A stretch of DNA of 64,000 nt from Lactiplantibacillus modestisalitolerans. Its GTDB lineage: Bacteria; Bacillota; Bacilli; Lactobacillales; Lactobacillaceae. Every line of letters begins with the position of its first letter. Position 1 is the first letter of the stretch. The position numbers and the translations under genes were made by a program. The stretch covers positions 124,001 to 188,000 of the forward strand of contig NZ_BJEA01000001.1 in assembly GCF_005405425.1 (NCBI RefSeq). The letters are read 5' to 3'. The notes below the pieces were generated by a model. It did no database searches and was not told the DNA's origin. It saw nothing but the letters and a program-made list of their open reading frames with translations. Shown piece by piece: positions 22,703 to 33,348 of this stretch.

Positions 22703-23122
22703 TCAATCTCAACTTTTAATCCCCAAATAATCAACACCACTAATTGTCATATCAAGCGATTAATCATCTTGCTGGTTCGTTAATTCAGTTGTAATTGATT
22801 CTCATCCCCAGGAAAAAGTTATTAATAACCGCAACCCTCAAAGATTTTATAAACGACTAATGACGCGTTAGCCCTAGCTTACGGCTCTATTTTCATTATT
22901 CCTTGAATGTAGATTTAGCACCTCGGCCAGTACTAATTACTAATAAAGACAAATGTGAATACTTATTATTAAAAATTAACAAATTTTTTCACTACTAATT
23001 TGTTAACGCCGGCTAAAGGTTGGCTTGACTTAAAAACTGCCATAGCCGGCCCCACCGCTTTGATTGCGTCTAGTTCACAAGCGTGTTACATTGACGATAT
23101 GTTTCAAGGAAGGGGTATCGCT
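22703..23122. other. Gene-free stretch between cydA and the DUF2187-like gene
   Basis: About 420 AT-rich bases. No ORF with a ribosome site, no strong terminator and no repeat recognised. It presumably holds the promoter of the plus-strand gene at 23123, but no convincing -35/-10 pair was found. Confidence 0.5.
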
Positions 23123-23299
23123 ATGGAAATTGGAACGCGCGTTCAATTTACGCTCGAGGGTCAGACTTTTCAGGGGACCATCGCCAAAAGTTATACTAAC
23201 TCATATTTAATTACGTTTGAGGCTCAAGATCCAGCTATGGTTGATAAATACCATAACAAAGTCATTATTAGCCAAAAACAGGTCCAAGCAGTTGACTAA
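23123..23299 (+). CDS. Small DUF2187-like protein
   Basis: 58 aa, soluble, beta-rich. The pattern GTRVQFTLEGQTFQGTIAK, NSYLITF and KVIISQKQ resembles the DUF2187 family of small SH3-like proteins with unknown function. ATG at 23123 has AAGGAAGGGG seven bases upstream; the ORF extends 123 bases further 5' without a ribosome site, so that part is not coding. Monocistronic, ends in a strong shared terminator. Confidence 0.7.
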   Translation: MEIGTRVQFTLEGQTFQGTIAKSYTNSYLITFEAQDPAMVDKYHNKVIISQKQVQAVD

Positions 23300-23305
23300 C
23301 TACTA

Positions 23306-23350
23306 ATAAAATCAGGGTTCCGGGCGGATGGCCTGGAACCCTGATTTTAT
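23306..23350. terminator. Bidirectional terminator
   Basis: Perfect 16-base stem (23306-23321 with 23335-23350) with a 13-base loop, A-rich on the left and T-rich on the right. It serves the plus-strand gene ending at 23299 and the minus-strand gene ending at 23351. Confidence 0.92.
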
Positions 23351-23929
23351 TTAACGTTTAAATTTCAATAACGGTCGACCAATGAGCGGTGCTAGAATCC
23401 CGGCTAAAATCGCTTCGGGAATCCCATTGGTTGCGACAATCGTCAATAAATAAGGCATTAGTTGGCTTAAATCGACTTGATAGAAGCCAGCAGCCTGATG
23501 ACTGTATAAGCTGCCAATTAGCCCTAACACCAACACGGTGTTGGTTAACGCGCCGGCTACTCCTGCCAGGGTCAACCCCCAGGTCGGGTGCGTTTCACGG
23601 AATTTTTTAAAAATAAGTCCGGCCACGACCCCAATTAAAATGCGGGGAAGGACTGACACTAACGGATTCGTAAATACGAGCGGGGCCAGCGGGCTCGTTG
23701 GTGCAATAAAGGCGCGCACCCAGTCGATCACGCCCCAAATACCACCAATCAGGGCCCCGTCTTTTGGTCCAAGTACGACGGCCGCTACAATGACGGTAAT
23801 GTGAATGGTGGTGATGCTCAGGCCTGGTAGCGGAATGTAGCCAAAAAACGGGACAACGTTTTGGACAATGATAATCGCAATCAAAACGGCTAATACGCTA
23901 ATATGGTACGCATTCGTTCGTCGTAACAA
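23351..23929 (-). CDS. ECF transporter S component (substrate unknown, possibly pantothenate)
   Basis: 192 aa with six hydrophobic helices, the layout of an S component of energy-coupling factor vitamin transporters; LGPKDGALIGGIWG is the conserved helix 2-3 turn. The order of segments (IHITVIVAAVVLGP ... FTNPLVSVLPRILIGVVAGLIF) resembles PanT-type proteins, but the ligand cannot be assigned by eye. It would share the EcfA1A2T module at 47122-49618. The start is uncertain: TTG at 23929 has GAGG eight bases upstream, while ATG at 23953 has none. Confidence 0.75.
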   Translation of the reverse strand: MLRRTNAYHISVLAVLIAIIIVQNVVPFFGYIPLPGLSITTIHITVIVAAVVLGPKDGALIGGIWGVIDWVRAFIAPTSPLAPLVFTNPLVSVLPRILIGVVAGLIFKKFRETHPTWGLTLAGVAGALTNTVLVLGLIGSLYSHQAAGFYQVDLSQLMPYLLTIVATNGIPEAILAGILAPLIGRPLLKFKR

Positions 23930-24000
23930 GGTCCCTTCCTCACTTTCTCTCATAATACTGATGCGTTTAATTATAGCATTTGTTTTTTTCAGAAACTAGT

Positions 24001-24030
24001 TAAAAACGAGCCCGCGTTGGCGGACTCGTT
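24001..24030 (-). terminator. Terminator of the amino-acid permease gene
   Basis: AACGAGTCCGC and GCGGGCTCGTT with loop CAAC, followed on the minus strand by TTTAA, nine bases after the stop at 24039. Confidence 0.85.
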
Positions 24031-24038
24031 GCTTTAAC

Positions 24039-25466
24039 TTATGATTCAGATTCATGCTCCCGTAAACCGGCGCGTAACCGTGAGTGTCGGTAACTATATA
24101 GGAAGTAAATGACAATCCCGATGGCCGTCCAAATTACAAACATGTGCCACGTAAAGATCTGTAAATTGATCATCAAATACAAGCACGCCAGAAACGATAT
24201 AACTGGAAGAACCGGGTAAAACGGTACTTTAAACGAACTATTAATTTGCTGAAGCGTTTCGTGCTTCCGCAGAAAAATCACACCAATTGAAACCATTGCA
24301 AAGGCAAATAGCGTCCCAATGTTAACTAGCTCGGCAATTTTATCTAGCGGAATCACCGCGGCAAAAACGGAGGCAATAATCCCGAAGATCCAGGTACTTT
24401 TAACCGGCACCTTGGTATGTGGGTTAAGGGTCCGGAAGGCTTTAGGCAACAGGCCGTCCCGACTAATCGCAAATAACAAGCGGGTGCCCCCGTACAGCAT
24501 CACGATTAAAACGGTGGTCATCCCGACAACCGCCCCCAGGGAAACAATCCCAGCGGCCCAGTTTTGATTGATTACGCCAAGCGCGTAGGCCACCGGATCG
24601 CCAACATTCAGCTTCGTATAGTGGACAACCCCGACTAAGACGGCAGCCATTGCCACGTATAAGATTGAAGCAACAATCAACGACCCAATAATCCCAATTG
24701 GCATGTCGTGCTTCGGATTTTTAACTTCTTCCGAGGCCGTCGAGACCGCGTCAAAGCCAATATAGGCGTAAAATGCCAATGAGGCGCCCTTGAATAGTCC
24801 GTGCACCCCGTGTGGTAAGAACGGGTGGAAGTTGGCCGGTCGAACGAAAAAGATGGCAACCCCGATAAAGAGCACGATTACGGCGATTTTTACAATTACC
24901 ATGATCGAGTTAACCTGCGTGGATTCCTGAACCCCACCAACCAAAAGTAACGAAATGGCTAAAACAACGATAAACGCAATCAGGTTAAAGCCGGCGTGCG
25001 GCGCACCAGCCGTCCCAGCTGCAGCGGACAGAAAGGCCGGCAATTGAATGCCGAAACCGCTGAGCAAATTTTGGAAGTACGATGACCAACTGACGGCCAC
25101 CGACGACACCGCAAATAAATATTCTGAGATTAAAGACCAACCGAGAATCCAGGCCATGAATTCACCAAAAACGGTATAAACGTACGTATACGCACTCCCA
25201 GCAAGTGGAATCGTGGACGAGAACTCGGCGTAGCAAAGGGCAGCTAACGAACAAACCACGGCAGCAATCACAAAGGATAGCATGGCAGCCGGGCCGGCGT
25301 ACTTGGCGGCAATGATTCCGGGTGTAATAAAGATCCCAGAACCGACAATCGCGCCGACACCCATCATGGTCAGGCTAAACGCGTTCAACGATTTAGCAAG
25401 CCCGCTCTTATTAAAATTAGCTGGGTTAACTGGCTTTTTAAGCAGTAACCGCCGCGATTCTTTCAT
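24039..25466 (-). CDS. APC superfamily amino-acid permease (cationic amino-acid transporter type)
   Basis: 475 aa with about 12 to 13 membrane helices. The N-terminal motif GVGAIVGSGIFITPG is the unwound substrate-binding helix of APC carriers; CYAEFSSTIPLAGSAYTYVY and FYAYIGFDAVSTASEEVKNP are typical of the CAT/YfnA branch. Substrate not determinable; related proteins carry basic or branched amino acids. ATG at 25466 has AGGAGG ten bases upstream. Monocistronic, with its own promoter and terminator. Confidence 0.88.
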   Translation of the reverse strand: MKESRRLLLKKPVNPANFNKSGLAKSLNAFSLTMMGVGAIVGSGIFITPGIIAAKYAGPAAMLSFVIAAVVCSLAALCYAEFSSTIPLAGSAYTYVYTVFGEFMAWILGWSLISEYLFAVSSVAVSWSSYFQNLLSGFGIQLPAFLSAAAGTAGAPHAGFNLIAFIVVLAISLLLVGGVQESTQVNSIMVIVKIAVIVLFIGVAIFFVRPANFHPFLPHGVHGLFKGASLAFYAYIGFDAVSTASEEVKNPKHDMPIGIIGSLIVASILYVAMAAVLVGVVHYTKLNVGDPVAYALGVINQNWAAGIVSLGAVVGMTTVLIVMLYGGTRLLFAISRDGLLPKAFRTLNPHTKVPVKSTWIFGIIASVFAAVIPLDKIAELVNIGTLFAFAMVSIGVIFLRKHETLQQINSSFKVPFYPVLPVISFLACLYLMINLQIFTWHMFVIWTAIGIVIYFLYSYRHSRLRAGLREHESES

Positions 25467-25512
25467 TAATGAAGTGCCTCCTAATCAAATTCTTAATAAT
25501 GCAACGAGTTTC

Positions 25513-25541
25513 ATTGTATTAATTATCGTCGAAAGTGTCAA
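25513..25541 (-). promoter_or_regulatory. Promoter of the amino-acid permease gene
   Basis: Consensus TTGACA and TACAAT separated by 17 bases on the minus strand, 47 bases before the start codon. It is among the best-matching promoters in the window. Confidence 0.75.
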
Positions 25542-25605
25542 GCTAAACCACCAATAATCCGGCACAAATCCGTTAAGGAATGCGTTTTCAGCAATTTCCG
25601 TCATC

Positions 25606-25652
25606 AAATAACGCGGTTCAGACTGGGAGCACCTGAACCGCGTTATTTTTAA
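25606..25652. terminator. Terminator at the end of the polysaccharide cluster
   Basis: Perfect 16-base stem (25606-25621 with 25633-25648), loop of 11. It lies 33 bases after the rmlB stop on the minus strand. The T-run is stronger on the plus strand, but the hairpin is the only one between rmlB and the permease. Confidence 0.8.
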
Positions 25653-25681
25653 TTATTAAGGGTTTTCTAATTAACTAGTGC

Positions 25682-26698
<1,017 letters not shown>

Positions 26699-26802
26699 CT
26701 ACCCTTTTAATAAAAGTACCTGAAAAGATGTCCGACCTATGTCTTCTTAAATCATATACAAGTAATTCCAGCATTCATTTCCCTGACAAAAATTATAATT
26801 GT

Positions 26803-28257
26803 TTACTCTTCTGATGTTCGAGTATGCAATAATTGTTTAAACGTCAATATTAACCATTCACGTTTTAACATTATAATCCCACATAGAATAAATACAAAAA
26901 CGTATCGTAGCACTAAACTATTATACGTACTTAAAAACACGAAGCCTAACCCCAAAAATAGCAACGTTATTCGCAATAATATTTTCCCCGTAAAGGGTTG
27001 TTCACTCAATTTTTCCTGACAAATCCTATTCATTAAGATATAGTGGAAAACTGCATATAATACATAACATACTAATGTAATATATCCAGCAACGTAGTAC
27101 CCTAATATCGGAATCAAAAGAAAATTAAGAATTACATTCAAGACAGCTCCAACTGTACTTGCAACCATGATTAAGGTCGTCTTCTCATAAAAAAGTTCAA
27201 ATTTTGCAAATAAATCATAAACAAAAATAAAATACACACTCATCGCCACGGGTGGAATAATCCACTTCGCATCATAGTATTCCTTCGGTGCAAAAACAGC
27301 CACTGCTTCTGGTGCAAACGCGATCAATAGAATATTCACCATTGCAATTAAGATTAACGAGCCATATGCAACTCCTGTAATATCACTAATTTTTTGATCC
27401 TTAATTTTTTGATAGATCCACGGACTCAACGTCTGCGTTAAAGCTGCGTTAAATAGGACCATTACTTGTGCTAATGAATACGCCAGGCTATAAATTCCTG
27501 CGCTTTCGTCGCCTACCATTCTTCCAATCATAATCCGATCCGCACTACTTAATACAATTTGCGACAAATAATGAGGTACCAGCGGCAAATTAAATAAAAG
27601 TGCATGTCGCCAAAAGCGTTTAGAGTAAAAAATCTTTCCACGGTACATCTGTACAATAAAAAGCCCCGTGTAGCATACTAACTCTACTAATACTAAACTC
27701 AAAATTCGTGCAGTTACCTTATCATCAGCGTTAAGAACAAATATTATTCCAATGATTGGCTTTGCAAATGATACGAGTAACGTTATACATACTAGCACTT
27801 TATACTTTAATAGGACCCGCTGTTCACCCGCCCAAAAATTAAAAACTGAAGAACTCCAAATCATAATCAGCATTGCTAACATTTGAACAGTTGTCAATGA
27901 GAATAGTTGATTCCAAAACTCGTGCGATGCTAGGTATATGATTGTCCAACATGCGACCAATACTAAGGTAAGCCCCTGCAAAGATGATGTGTAACTATCC
28001 CTTTCCTTATCAAACTTAATCAGCGCTTGCGTGTACACGCCATAAAAAAGATTTAAAGACACAAAAATGGTTACAATGCTTAGCCAAGAATTAAAGACAT
28101 TATATTGGCCAAACTCTCCCGTCGAAAGCAGCCTAGTAAAAATTGGAGTTGTGATCATTGAGACACCCTTTTGCAAAAAAGAGCACACTACAAACCATAT
28201 AGAGGCCTTTATTTGGGTAGGTAATAGTCGGTAGCGGACCGCTACATTACTTAACAT
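26803..28257 (-). CDS. wzx: Polysaccharide flippase (Wzx-like, MOP superfamily)
   Basis: 484 aa with about 14 membrane helices, typical for Wzx/PST flippases that move undecaprenyl-linked repeat units across the membrane. The N-terminal region (SFLQKGVSMITTPIFTRLLSTGEFGQYNVF) is a clear family signature. ATG at 28257 with AAAGGA upstream. AT-richer than the flanking genes. It sits between GT2 and rmlB with gaps of 65 and 113 bases. Confidence 0.85.
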   Translation of the reverse strand: MLSNVAVRYRLLPTQIKASIWFVVCSFLQKGVSMITTPIFTRLLSTGEFGQYNVFNSWLSIVTIFVSLNLFYGVYTQALIKFDKERDSYTSSLQGLTLVLVACWTIIYLASHEFWNQLFSLTTVQMLAMLIMIWSSSVFNFWAGEQRVLLKYKVLVCITLLVSFAKPIIGIIFVLNADDKVTARILSLVLVELVCYTGLFIVQMYRGKIFYSKRFWRHALLFNLPLVPHYLSQIVLSSADRIMIGRMVGDESAGIYSLAYSLAQVMVLFNAALTQTLSPWIYQKIKDQKISDITGVAYGSLILIAMVNILLIAFAPEAVAVFAPKEYYDAKWIIPPVAMSVYFIFVYDLFAKFELFYEKTTLIMVASTVGAVLNVILNFLLIPILGYYVAGYITLVCYVLYAVFHYILMNRICQEKLSEQPFTGKILLRITLLFLGLGFVFLSTYNSLVLRYVFVFILCGIIMLKREWLILTFKQLLHTRTSEE

Positions 28258-28322
28258 ACTGTCATCCTTTCAAGCAGAGCATCTTATCCATAAAACTTAC
28301 CTTGATTCCAACCAAATAGTTT

Positions 28323-29276
28323 TTAATTATTAAATTGTAGATATTTCAATCTAAGTTTTACATAGTTCCAAACATAATCACGGTTCTCTTTCGAGGTACA
28401 CGTGCATTTCAACAAATAAGCAACCCCTTTTAGTCTTCGCTTTTCTTTTAGGTTGGATAGTCCCTCTGTAAAATAGCGTTGACCTAAGTTAAATTGCTTC
28501 TTAAATTGCTCGTTATTAATTTTTGTAACCAACGAGACTGGAATACTTTGATTCCGATCAAAATCATCAGTTCCGCTAAGTTGACGTTGCTTTGCTAGTT
28601 TTTGTATATATTTAGATACAACGTAAGTTTTCCAAGCATCCGCAGTCATACTGTTATTACGTAATCGATATTTTAAAAGTAAAGTATTAACTGATCCAAT
28701 ACAATAACCGCGATCAAGTATTCTTAACCATAAATCATAGTCTTCCGCTGTTGGTAGTAGCCGATACCCCTCAACCTGATCAAACACTTCTTTTTTAATA
28801 ATTACAGTTGGATGAATAATGGTTGATCCCAGTGGTAATATTTTCGAAATTAATCGCGGGTTTTCAGGAATAGCCGACTTTTCTCCGATAACATCGCTAT
28901 TTTCATCTATATAATTAATGTTTCCAGAAACCAGTGCCCACTCTGGGTGGTCCTGTAATTGCGCCATTTCAACTTCCATTCTATTTGGCATTGCAATATC
29001 GTCCGCATCCATCCGTGCCAAGTAATCGCATTTAGCAGTGCTAGCCGCTAAATTTAAACTTTGGGCTAAGCCGATGTTGGTTTCATTAAAAATTAAATGG
29101 ATTACATTAAATCGATCAGCGTACTGCTTTAATGTAATCTTCAAGTCTTTTCGTTCCGGATTATCTAATACAATGATAAATTCTGAAACAGACAAGGTTT
29201 GTTTCAGAATGGAATCCATAGCAGCCTCTAACTGCATAACCGTCTCATTGTAAACACTCATTATTACGCTAATCAT
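28323..29276 (-). CDS. Glycosyltransferase family 2
   Basis: 317 aa. The N-terminal GT-A fold has ISVIMSVYNE, the nucleotide-sugar DxD-type motif in YLARMDADDIAMPNR near residue 95, and TAEDYDLWLRI as the acceptor-side motif. The C-terminal 80 residues are basic and may hold it at the membrane. It adds one sugar to the exopolysaccharide unit; the sugar is unknown. Overlaps wzy by four bases (ATGA). Confidence 0.85.
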   Translation of the reverse strand: MISVIMSVYNETVMQLEAAMDSILKQTLSVSEFIIVLDNPERKDLKITLKQYADRFNVIHLIFNETNIGLAQSLNLAASTAKCDYLARMDADDIAMPNRMEVEMAQLQDHPEWALVSGNINYIDENSDVIGEKSAIPENPRLISKILPLGSTIIHPTVIIKKEVFDQVEGYRLLPTAEDYDLWLRILDRGYCIGSVNTLLLKYRLRNNSMTADAWKTYVVSKYIQKLAKQRQLSGTDDFDRNQSIPVSLVTKINNEQFKKQFNLGQRYFTEGLSNLKEKRRLKGVAYLLKCTCTSKENRDYVWNYVKLRLKYLQFNN

Positions 29277-30538
29277 TCTTCAATCTCCTCTGGTCCTGTT
29301 GAAAATAAGTACGTTAAAAAGATAATACTCGACAATACGAGCCCACTCCGAGCTGCTTCCCCTTTATAATTTGCAAGGGCCCAGATACATATAAAAGCGA
29401 TTAACAACATACTTTTCCTAACCGAATCATTAAGCAACCGCGTACGAGATAAAATATAACTGATTCCAGTTCCATACAATAACAACATATAAGTAATTCC
29501 GCCCATAAACAGATCATTTACATAGCCAATATCAGAGGTTCCAAAAAAAATATTTGCCGTGTTTTCACCATATACGCGAATGCCGTAGCCAAATAACCAG
29601 GCACCTATTCCAACCGGTACCATCAAAAATGATCCCGCCAATTGAGCATAGTTACCAACTTTATTCCCAGTAATAATTAGTGTCACCGTATCCATCGCCC
29701 CATCAATAATCCATTGATAAGTGGCTGGCTGGATTTTTTGCAATACTAATAATGCTAGGGCCGTTATACCAATGCTGAATAGAACTAGTAACGCAACTTG
29801 AATTACTCCCCTAAAACTAGTAAAAAGTCTTTTAAAGAGTAATATTCCAAATCCAAGGCTCAAAGTTGCTAGTCCGGTTCGACCATTCATGACAATCATA
29901 AACAGACAAAAAGGTAAAAAAAGATAATAGCGTCTATTACCATTCATACCTAAATAAATCGCACATAGCCCAATAATACTATGATAAATGGGTGTAAAAA
30001 ATGTGTAGTCACTACTAATACCATATAAACGCTTACCATAGATAAACTGATTATCAATAACGCCTGCTGCTGTTCGTGAAAGAATCTCAGATCTAATCGA
30101 AGGATCTAGCATCATTATCACAGCAATAATGCATTGCCAAACAACTAACCATAAGAGCCACGTCAGTACCTTTTGATTACTAAAATTAAAGTATTTTCTA
30201 AGAATTTCAAGCCAAATAACTAATCCTAAAACATTTACCATAACCGCAGTATTTTGTAATACACGTGGATCCGAACCAGCCAGCATTGCACGTATCCAGT
30301 AATAAAGCACTGATAAACTAATCCCAATCAAAAAAACAGCAAGGTTTCGAAAAACATTCATAAGTTCTCCGGGTGTTAGCATTAATATTAATAAACTTGT
30401 GATAAATGCCATCATCACCATTGGCAAATAACTAAAACTTTGTCCCAAAAAATTAGGTTGATAAACCAAAAAGAACCCAATTACAAAAAGAATTGGCTTA
30501 GGCCAATTCTTTTTTCCACCAACAACGATCTCACCCAT
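29273..30538 (-). CDS. wzy: Polysaccharide polymerase (Wzy-like)
   Basis: 421 aa with 10 to 12 membrane helices, low sequence conservation and a large extracytoplasmic loop region near residues 280-330, as in O-antigen/EPS polymerases. Assignment rests on topology and on its position among glycosyltransferases and wzx. ATG at 30538 with AGAGG nine bases upstream overlaps the preceding gene by eight bases; an ORF start at 30604 lies inside that gene and is rejected. Confidence 0.72.
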   Translation of the reverse strand: MGEIVVGGKKNWPKPILFVIGFFLVYQPNFLGQSFSYLPMVMMAFITSLLILMLTPGELMNVFRNLAVFLIGISLSVLYYWIRAMLAGSDPRVLQNTAVMVNVLGLVIWLEILRKYFNFSNQKVLTWLLWLVVWQCIIAVIMMLDPSIRSEILSRTAAGVIDNQFIYGKRLYGISSDYTFFTPIYHSIIGLCAIYLGMNGNRRYYLFLPFCLFMIVMNGRTGLATLSLGFGILLFKRLFTSFRGVIQVALLVLFSIGITALALLVLQKIQPATYQWIIDGAMDTVTLIITGNKVGNYAQLAGSFLMVPVGIGAWLFGYGIRVYGENTANIFFGTSDIGYVNDLFMGGITYMLLLYGTGISYILSRTRLLNDSVRKSMLLIAFICIWALANYKGEAARSGLVLSSIIFLTYLFSTGPEEIEE

Positions 30539-31577
30539 TTCGTAGTACCTCTTTATACACTTTCCTAATATCTCCCATATAACGCCGCTCATCATAGAAA
30601 TCAAAATTTATCGTCGATAATCGAGATAATCGTTCATCCAAATATTTTTGATCATTGAAAAGTCGATTTAAAATCTCAACTGCTTCCTTTTGGCTATGAT
30701 AGATTAATCCACCGACGCCTTGCGCTGTATCTGCAATCCCGCCAACATTAGGTGCAACTGGGATTGCACCTAAGAAAGCTGCTTCAACCATCGTTAGCCC
30801 AAACGCATCGGAAACCGACGTTGACAAAATAACTTTTGAATGTAACATGTACGGATAAGGATTATCCTTAAAGCCAAGAACATCAATTTGCTGGTCATGC
30901 TGTGTTTTCTCAGAAATTACCGCAAATTCGCTACCTTCACCTAATATTCCAATTTTTAAATGAGGATGTGACTTCAGTACTTTCTTAACAATTTTGAGAA
31001 ACACTTCTGGCTGCTTAACATGCTCAAGGCGTCCAACAAACAGCACATCATATGATTTAACATTCGAACGTAGCGCTAACTCGTGAATCTGGCTCAACTT
31101 TAATCCATTTTTGATAACACATGCTTTTTTTACCTTATCCTGATAAATATACGAAGCTCGCGCCCAATCAGATACATAAATCACTTTGAAACTTCTGTTT
31201 GCAATGTATCGAAAACAACGGCTTTTCCAATTAGTCGTCATTTGCCATTCTGGTGCTTGATGAATATGTAAGATTATTGGAATCTTGCGAAATAACAAGT
31301 GTGCTAAAAAGCTAGATTTGAAATCATGAGCATGAATAATTTCCGGCTCAAACATTTTTACTGCTCTCACAAAAGAAACTAAATGATGATAGTCAAGTAC
31401 AACGTGTTTAATGCCGACCTTAAAAAGCGTTTTATCAATCAAACCGGCTGGTGAAGCATAAGCAAACTCATATTGATCCTTCAAACTTTGTATAATATCA
31501 ATCGCAATACTTTCTGCGCCACCATATTTATCTGAAGCAAGTAAATGTAAAACTTTTTTCAATAACGCCGACCCCAT
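30531..31577 (-). CDS. Glycosyltransferase family 4
   Basis: 348 aa GT-B enzyme. N-terminal LHLLASDKYGGAESIAIDI binds the acceptor side; the C-terminal half has VLFVGRLEHVKQPEVFL and the nucleotide-sugar region DAFGLTMVEAAFLGAIPVA. In the E-x7-E motif the first Glu is replaced by Asp-Ala. ATG at 31577 with GAGG ten bases upstream overlaps the preceding gene by 19 bases. Substrate unknown. Confidence 0.85.
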   Translation of the reverse strand: MGSALLKKVLHLLASDKYGGAESIAIDIIQSLKDQYEFAYASPAGLIDKTLFKVGIKHVVLDYHHLVSFVRAVKMFEPEIIHAHDFKSSFLAHLLFRKIPIILHIHQAPEWQMTTNWKSRCFRYIANRSFKVIYVSDWARASYIYQDKVKKACVIKNGLKLSQIHELALRSNVKSYDVLFVGRLEHVKQPEVFLKIVKKVLKSHPHLKIGILGEGSEFAVISEKTQHDQQIDVLGFKDNPYPYMLHSKVILSTSVSDAFGLTMVEAAFLGAIPVAPNVGGIADTAQGVGGLIYHSQKEAVEILNRLFNDQKYLDERLSRLSTINFDFYDERRYMGDIRKVYKEVLRNG

Positions 31578-32671
31578 TCATTTCTAGCCTCTGCATAAGC
31601 AGCATCCGTTTTTAATAGCATTCTTTTAACCGTATATTCTTTTTGGTACATTTCTTTAGACAAAGTTCCCATCGTATTACAGTTAGTTTTATTCAACATC
31701 ATTTTTTGAAGTGCTCTCGTAATTGAACGTGTCTCGTTCTTTACTAAAACACCATTTGCTTGGCATAATTCAGGAATACCACCTACATTTGAAGCAATAA
31801 TCGGTAAGCCAAGCGCCATCCCTTCCACAATACACAACGGCAAAGCCTCATAATCTGAAATTAAAGCAACGGCATCTGATTTTGCATAATAATCTTGAAC
31901 GTTTGTAACGCTCCCCTTAAATATCACCGAGCTCTCTAACCCAAGTTCAGCAACAATTTTTTTACACTCGTTCAATTTTGGACCATCACCGAGTAATATG
32001 AGCTTAAATTGATCCCTATTTGGGACATTAGCAATTGCTCGAATTAATAAATCTTGACGCTTAGGAACATCAAAACGAGCCGCCATCGTCACAAGAAATT
32101 GATCAGATTGGTCCTTTACTACGGCTTTTTTTTGTAAAGCCTTAACACCGTTATGAATAACTTCACCATTATGATGCATATTCATTAATCGCTTTTGTTT
32201 ACCTAATCGATAATCAAATTGAGAAACACAGATATAATGAGTTGTCAGCGGTTGTAAACATCGCTCAATGAACGTTGCCATTAAAGCTCTTTTTTTACTA
32301 ACCCCAACCGTAAAAGCCCACCCATGTACTGTATAAACTGTAGGAGCTATCCCCTTTGAAGCTAGTCGCCCAATCGTTCCCGCTTTTGCAGAGTGTAAAT
32401 GTACAAGATCTGGACTAACTTTTTTTAATAAACGGCGTAATTTAATAACTGTTTTAACATCTTTGAACGGAGCAATACGACGACACATTTGATTAATAAC
32501 AACAACGTGCACTCGTGGAAAATTACGCTTCACCTGTTCAGTGAGCCGCCCCTCAGTTCCCACTACTAACCAAACCTCACGTTGCTCCTTCACCTGCTGT
32601 TCAATTAAAAGATAGACATGTGATTGAGCACCGCCCCAGGTTCCCTGAGTAATTACGTACATAATTTTCAT
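31559..32671 (-). CDS. Glycosyltransferase family 4
   Basis: 370 aa GT-B enzyme. N-terminal YVITQGTWGGAQSHVYLL, then LHSAKAGTIGRLASKG, VYTVHGWAF and the E-x7-E motif in DYEALPLCIVEGMALGLPIIAS near residue 285. This pattern is typical of the second transferase acting after the priming sugar. It starts one base inside the end of the priming transferase (TAATG). Confidence 0.87.
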   Translation of the reverse strand: MKIMYVITQGTWGGAQSHVYLLIEQQVKEQREVWLVVGTEGRLTEQVKRNFPRVHVVVINQMCRRIAPFKDVKTVIKLRRLLKKVSPDLVHLHSAKAGTIGRLASKGIAPTVYTVHGWAFTVGVSKKRALMATFIERCLQPLTTHYICVSQFDYRLGKQKRLMNMHHNGEVIHNGVKALQKKAVVKDQSDQFLVTMAARFDVPKRQDLLIRAIANVPNRDQFKLILLGDGPKLNECKKIVAELGLESSVIFKGSVTNVQDYYAKSDAVALISDYEALPLCIVEGMALGLPIIASNVGGIPELCQANGVLVKNETRSITRALQKMMLNKTNCNTMGTLSKEMYQKEYTVKRMLLKTDAAYAEARNEWGRRY

Positions 32672-33348
32672 TACCTTGCACCATCCCCAGTAATTACGAT
32701 TTTAACGGTCCCCAGCAGAAGCTTAAGATCAAACCATAACGAATAATGCTCAATATAATAGTTATCCAATTTACACTTTTCATCCGGCGAAATATCATAA
32801 CCACCGTTAATTTGTGCATACCCTGTAATTCCCGGAATAATTCGTAATCGCTTAGCAAAGCTTGGGTTATTGGCTGTAAACTTTTCCGTTAAGACAAGCC
32901 GCTCAGGACGTGGCCCAACTAAACTCATATCACCAACTAATACGTTCCAAAACTGTGGTAACTCATCGATTCGCGTTTTACGCATAAATCGGCCAATTGG
33001 TGTAACTCTGGGATCGTTTTTTTTCGCCCAAATCGCACCCGTATTTACTTCTGCATCCTGTCGCATTGAACGTAACTTAATAACCTTAAACGGCTTTCCC
33101 ATTAAGCCCGCCCGCTCTTGCTTGTAAAACGCCGGCCCTTTAGACGTTAATTTCACCAAAATCGCAAACACTAAAACAATCGGCGCGCTAATCATTGTGC
33201 CAATTAAGCCAACGATTAAGTCAAAAAAACGCTTAACAAGCATGCTTGAACCCGTAACAGGAGTTCCTATCAGTTGCTTAAACTGATAGTGCGTTGATTC
33301 GTTTAAGTTCGATAGCTGCTTTGGTTGATTAACTTCGGCTTGCCGCAT
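32671..33348 (-). CDS. Priming undecaprenyl-phosphate sugar phosphotransferase
   Basis: 225 aa of the bacterial sugar transferase (PNPT/WbaP-PglC) family, which transfers the first sugar-phosphate to undecaprenyl phosphate. One membrane segment lies at about residues 40-65 (KRFFDLIVGLIGTMISAPIV); catalytic motifs FKVIKLRSM, RIDELPQFWNVLVGDMSLVGPRPE and PGITGYAQI follow. ATG at 33348 has GGGAGG nine bases upstream; GTG at 33357 abuts the ribosome site. Overlaps the epimerase gene by 20 bases. Confidence 0.92.
   Translation of the reverse strand: MRQAEVNQPKQLSNLNESTHYQFKQLIGTPVTGSSMLVKRFFDLIVGLIGTMISAPIVLVFAILVKLTSKGPAFYKQERAGLMGKPFKVIKLRSMRQDAEVNTGAIWAKKNDPRVTPIGRFMRKTRIDELPQFWNVLVGDMSLVGPRPERLVLTEKFTANNPSFAKRLRIIPGITGYAQINGGYDISPDEKCKLDNYYIEHYSLWFDLKLLLGTVKIVITGDGAR

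Noticed and set aside
23000-23122. Upstream extension of the DUF2187-like protein
   Set aside because: The extra 41 codons have no ribosome site, and AAGGAAGGGG sits right before ATG 23123.
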